A stretch of 64,000 nt of DNA from an uncultured Microbacterium sp. (GTDB lineage Bacteria > Actinomycetota > Actinomycetes > Actinomycetales > Microbacteriaceae), in contig NZ_CANLCY010000001.1 in assembly GCF_947489255.1 (NCBI RefSeq), forward strand, positions 1 to 64,000, read 5' to 3'. The position numbers and the translations under genes were made by a program. The first letter of the stretch is position 1. Every line of letters begins with the position of its first letter. Under the pieces are notes generated by a model. It was not told the origin of the DNA. It did no database searches and worked only from the letters and a program-made list of their open reading frames with translations. This document shows positions 62,275-64,000 of this stretch, one piece after another.

Positions 62275-64000
62275 ATGACGTCCGAGAACCCCGACAACGT
62301 TTCCGAGGAACCCGAAGCGACCACCCCCGCGAAGGTTCCCAACGAGTACGGGGCAGACGCCATCCAGGTGCTCGAAGGGCTCGAGGCCGTTCGCAAGCGC
62401 CCCGGCATGTACATCGGGTCCACCGGTGAGCGAGGACTCCACCACCTCGTGCAGGAGATCGTCGACAACTCCGTCGACGAGGCCCTCGCCGGTTACTGCG
62501 ACACCATCGACGTGACGATCATGAGCGACGGTGCCGTCCGCGTGATCGACAACGGCCGCGGCATCCCGGTCGACATGCACCGCACCGAGGGCAAGTCGAC
62601 CGTCGAGGTCGTGCTCACCGTGCTGCACGCCGGTGGCAAGTTCGGCGGTGGCGGCTACGCGGTCTCCGGCGGCCTCCACGGCGTCGGCTCCTCGGTCGTG
62701 AACGCGCTGTCGACCCGGCTCGAGGTCGAGGTGAAGCGCCAGGGTCACGTCTGGCGTCAGTCGTTCCGCGACGGCGGCGTTCCCCAGGCCCCGCTCGCGC
62801 AGGGCGAGGCCAGCGAAGACACCGGCACCTCGATCACGTTCTGGCCGGATGCCACGATCTTCGACACCGTCGACTTCGACTACGACACCCTGCGCACGCG
62901 CTTCCAGCAGATGGCGTTCCTCAACAAGGGTCTGCGCATCAGCCTGCGCGACGAGCGCCCGCAGGCGATGGTCACCGAGGGCGAGCCCGGAGAAGAGGTC
63001 ACCGCGGCGCGTCACGACTCGTTCCTCTACGAGCGCGGTCTGGTCGACTACGTCGAGCACCTCAACCGCGTGCGCAAGGCCGATGTGGTCAACGACGAGA
63101 TCATTGAGGTCGAGTCCGAGGACACTGATCGCAAGATCGCGCTCGAGCTGGCGATGCAGTGGACGACCGCCTACACCGAGAACGTCTTCACCTACGCCAA
63201 CACCATCAACACGCACGAGGGCGGCACGCACGAGGAGGGCTTCCGTGCCGCTCTGACCACGCTCGTCAACCGCTACGCCCGCGCGAACAACCTCCTCAAG
63301 GAGAAGGACGACAACCTCACCGGTGACGACATCCGCGAGGGTCTTACCGCGGTCATCTCCGTGAAGCTGTCGGAGCCGCAGTTCGAGGGGCAGACCAAGA
63401 CCAAGCTCGGCAACACCGAGGCGCGCGCGTTCGTGCAGAAGGTCGTGGGAGACAAGCTGGGCGACTGGTTCGACCGCAACCCGGGTCAGGCGAAGAACAT
63501 CATCCGCAAGGCGATCGATGCCGCGACCGCCCGTCTGGCCGCTCGCAAGGCCCGTGAGACCGCTCGCCGCAAGAGCGTGTTCGAGTCGGCGGCCATGCCC
63601 GACAAGCTCAAGGACTGCACGTCGAAGGATCCCTCGATCAGCGAGATCTTCCTCGTCGAGGGTGACTCCGCCGGCGGCTCGGCCGTGCAGGGGCGCGATC
63701 CCCACACGCAGGCGATCCTCGCGCTGCGCGGCAAGATCCTGAACGTCGAGCGTGCGCGTCTGGACCGCGCCCTGGGCAACAAGGAAGTCCAGGCGATGAT
63801 CCAGGCCTTCGGCACGGGCATCGGCGAAGACTTCGACATGGCCAAGGCGCGCTACCACAAGATCGTTCTGATGGCGGATGCCGACGTCGACGGTCAGCAC
63901 ATCACGACGCTGCTGCTGACGCTGCTGTTCCGTTACATGCGCGGACTGATCGAGGCCGGTTACGTCTACCTCGCCCAGCCGCCGCTCTACCGTCTGAAGT
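62275..64000 (+). CDS. gyrB: DNA gyrase subunit B (3' partial)
   Basis: 575 codons visible; the window ends inside the gene. ATG 62275. GHKL ATPase domain: [42 protein letters not shown]. Transducer domain includes [21 protein letters not shown] domain: [19 protein letters not shown] with [15 protein letters not shown] and [21 protein letters not shown]. With GyrA it introduces negative supercoils. The N-terminal 30 residues are acidic and unconserved. Confidence 0.98.
   Translation, partial: MTSENPDNVSEEPEATTPAKVPNEYGADAIQVLEGLEAVRKRPGMYIGSTGERGLHHLVQEIVDNSVDEALAGYCDTIDVTIMSDGAVRVIDNGRGIPVDMHRTEGKSTVEVVLTVLHAGGKFGGGGYAVSGGLHGVGSSVVNALSTRLEVEVKRQGHVWRQSFRDGGVPQAPLAQGEASEDTGTSITFWPDATIFDTVDFDYDTLRTRFQQMAFLNKGLRISLRDERPQAMVTEGEPGEEVTAARHDSFLYERGLVDYVEHLNRVRKADVVNDEIIEVESEDTDRKIALELAMQWTTAYTENVFTYANTINTHEGGTHEEGFRAALTTLVNRYARANNLLKEKDDNLTGDDIREGLTAVISVKLSEPQFEGQTKTKLGNTEARAFVQKVVGDKLGDWFDRNPGQAKNIIRKAIDAATARLAARKARETARRKSVFESAAMPDKLKDCTSKDPSISEIFLVEGDSAGGSAVQGRDPHTQAILALRGKILNVERARLDRALGNKEVQAMIQAFGTGIGEDFDMAKARYHKIVLMADADVDGQHITTLLLTLLFRYMRGLIEAGYVYLAQPPLYRLK

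Overview
The window is a GC-rich actinobacterial chromosome segment (most genes use G or C at third codon positions) running across the replication origin. Gene order on the right, cca / DUF6049 / murJ / trxB / trxA / parB / parA / rsmG / khpB / yidC / yidD / rnpA / rpmH / dnaA / dnaN / recF / dciA / gyrB, is the classic actinobacterial origin neighbourhood. Protein content (chaplin-like surface protein, DUF6049, three-gene type VII-associated operon, many ABC transporters) and the frequent word GGATGCC suggest a member of the Microbacteriaceae, most likely Microbacterium. The genus is inference; the origin layout is seen directly.

Layout. 1-1.0 kb: 3' end of a cell-wall anchored protein with cysteine-free chaplin-like repeats, a 34-fold Thr-Pro-Gly stalk and a LAVTG sorting signal. 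1.2-3.7 kb: polar amino-acid ABC importer. 3.9-7.0 kb: operon of a divergent S-adenosylhomocysteinase-like enzyme, an amidohydrolase/deaminase and a DUF985 cupin. 7.2-8.9 kb: rpsF-ssb-rpsR-rplI. 9.1-11.4 kb: tandem paralogous membrane proteins. 11.5-17.0 kb: oligopeptide-type ABC importer. 17.2-20.3 kb: short-chain dehydrogenase and MHS transporter, divergent from a LysR regulator. 20.4-26.1 kb: three luciferase-like monooxygenases including a probable dimethylsulfone monooxygenase, MetY and an ATP-grasp ligase, which read as a sulfur-scavenging group. 26.2-31.8 kb: a methyltransferase, then a type VII secretion-associated accessory patch (WXG-like, YbaB-like, EspC-like and long helical proteins, small membrane proteins) with two apparently frameshifted genes. 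31.7-37.3 kb: alcohol/aldehyde oxidation (DUF779, aldehyde dehydrogenase, GAF regulator, zinc alcohol dehydrogenase).

From 37.5 kb the conserved origin block begins. Between parA and rsmG lies about 5.5 kb with no convincing gene, carrying five parS sites; a sixth overlaps the parA start codon. This looks like an expanded centromere and is the most unusual structure here. It also holds a G-quadruplex-type G-run, a 3x17-bp tandem repeat and a decayed direct repeat. The origin flanks dnaA on both sides: DnaA boxes lie upstream (57.27-57.38 kb) and between dnaA and dnaN (58.98-59.20 kb), the latter with four GTTAAC palindromes in about 150 bp.

Two genome-style signals recur: a TAnnnT -10 box exactly 6-7 nt before the start codon of seven genes (probable leaderless transcripts), and stem-loop terminators, several built from GGATGCC/GGCATCC arms. 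No tRNA, rRNA, CRISPR array, transposase or prophage gene was seen. The window ends inside gyrB.
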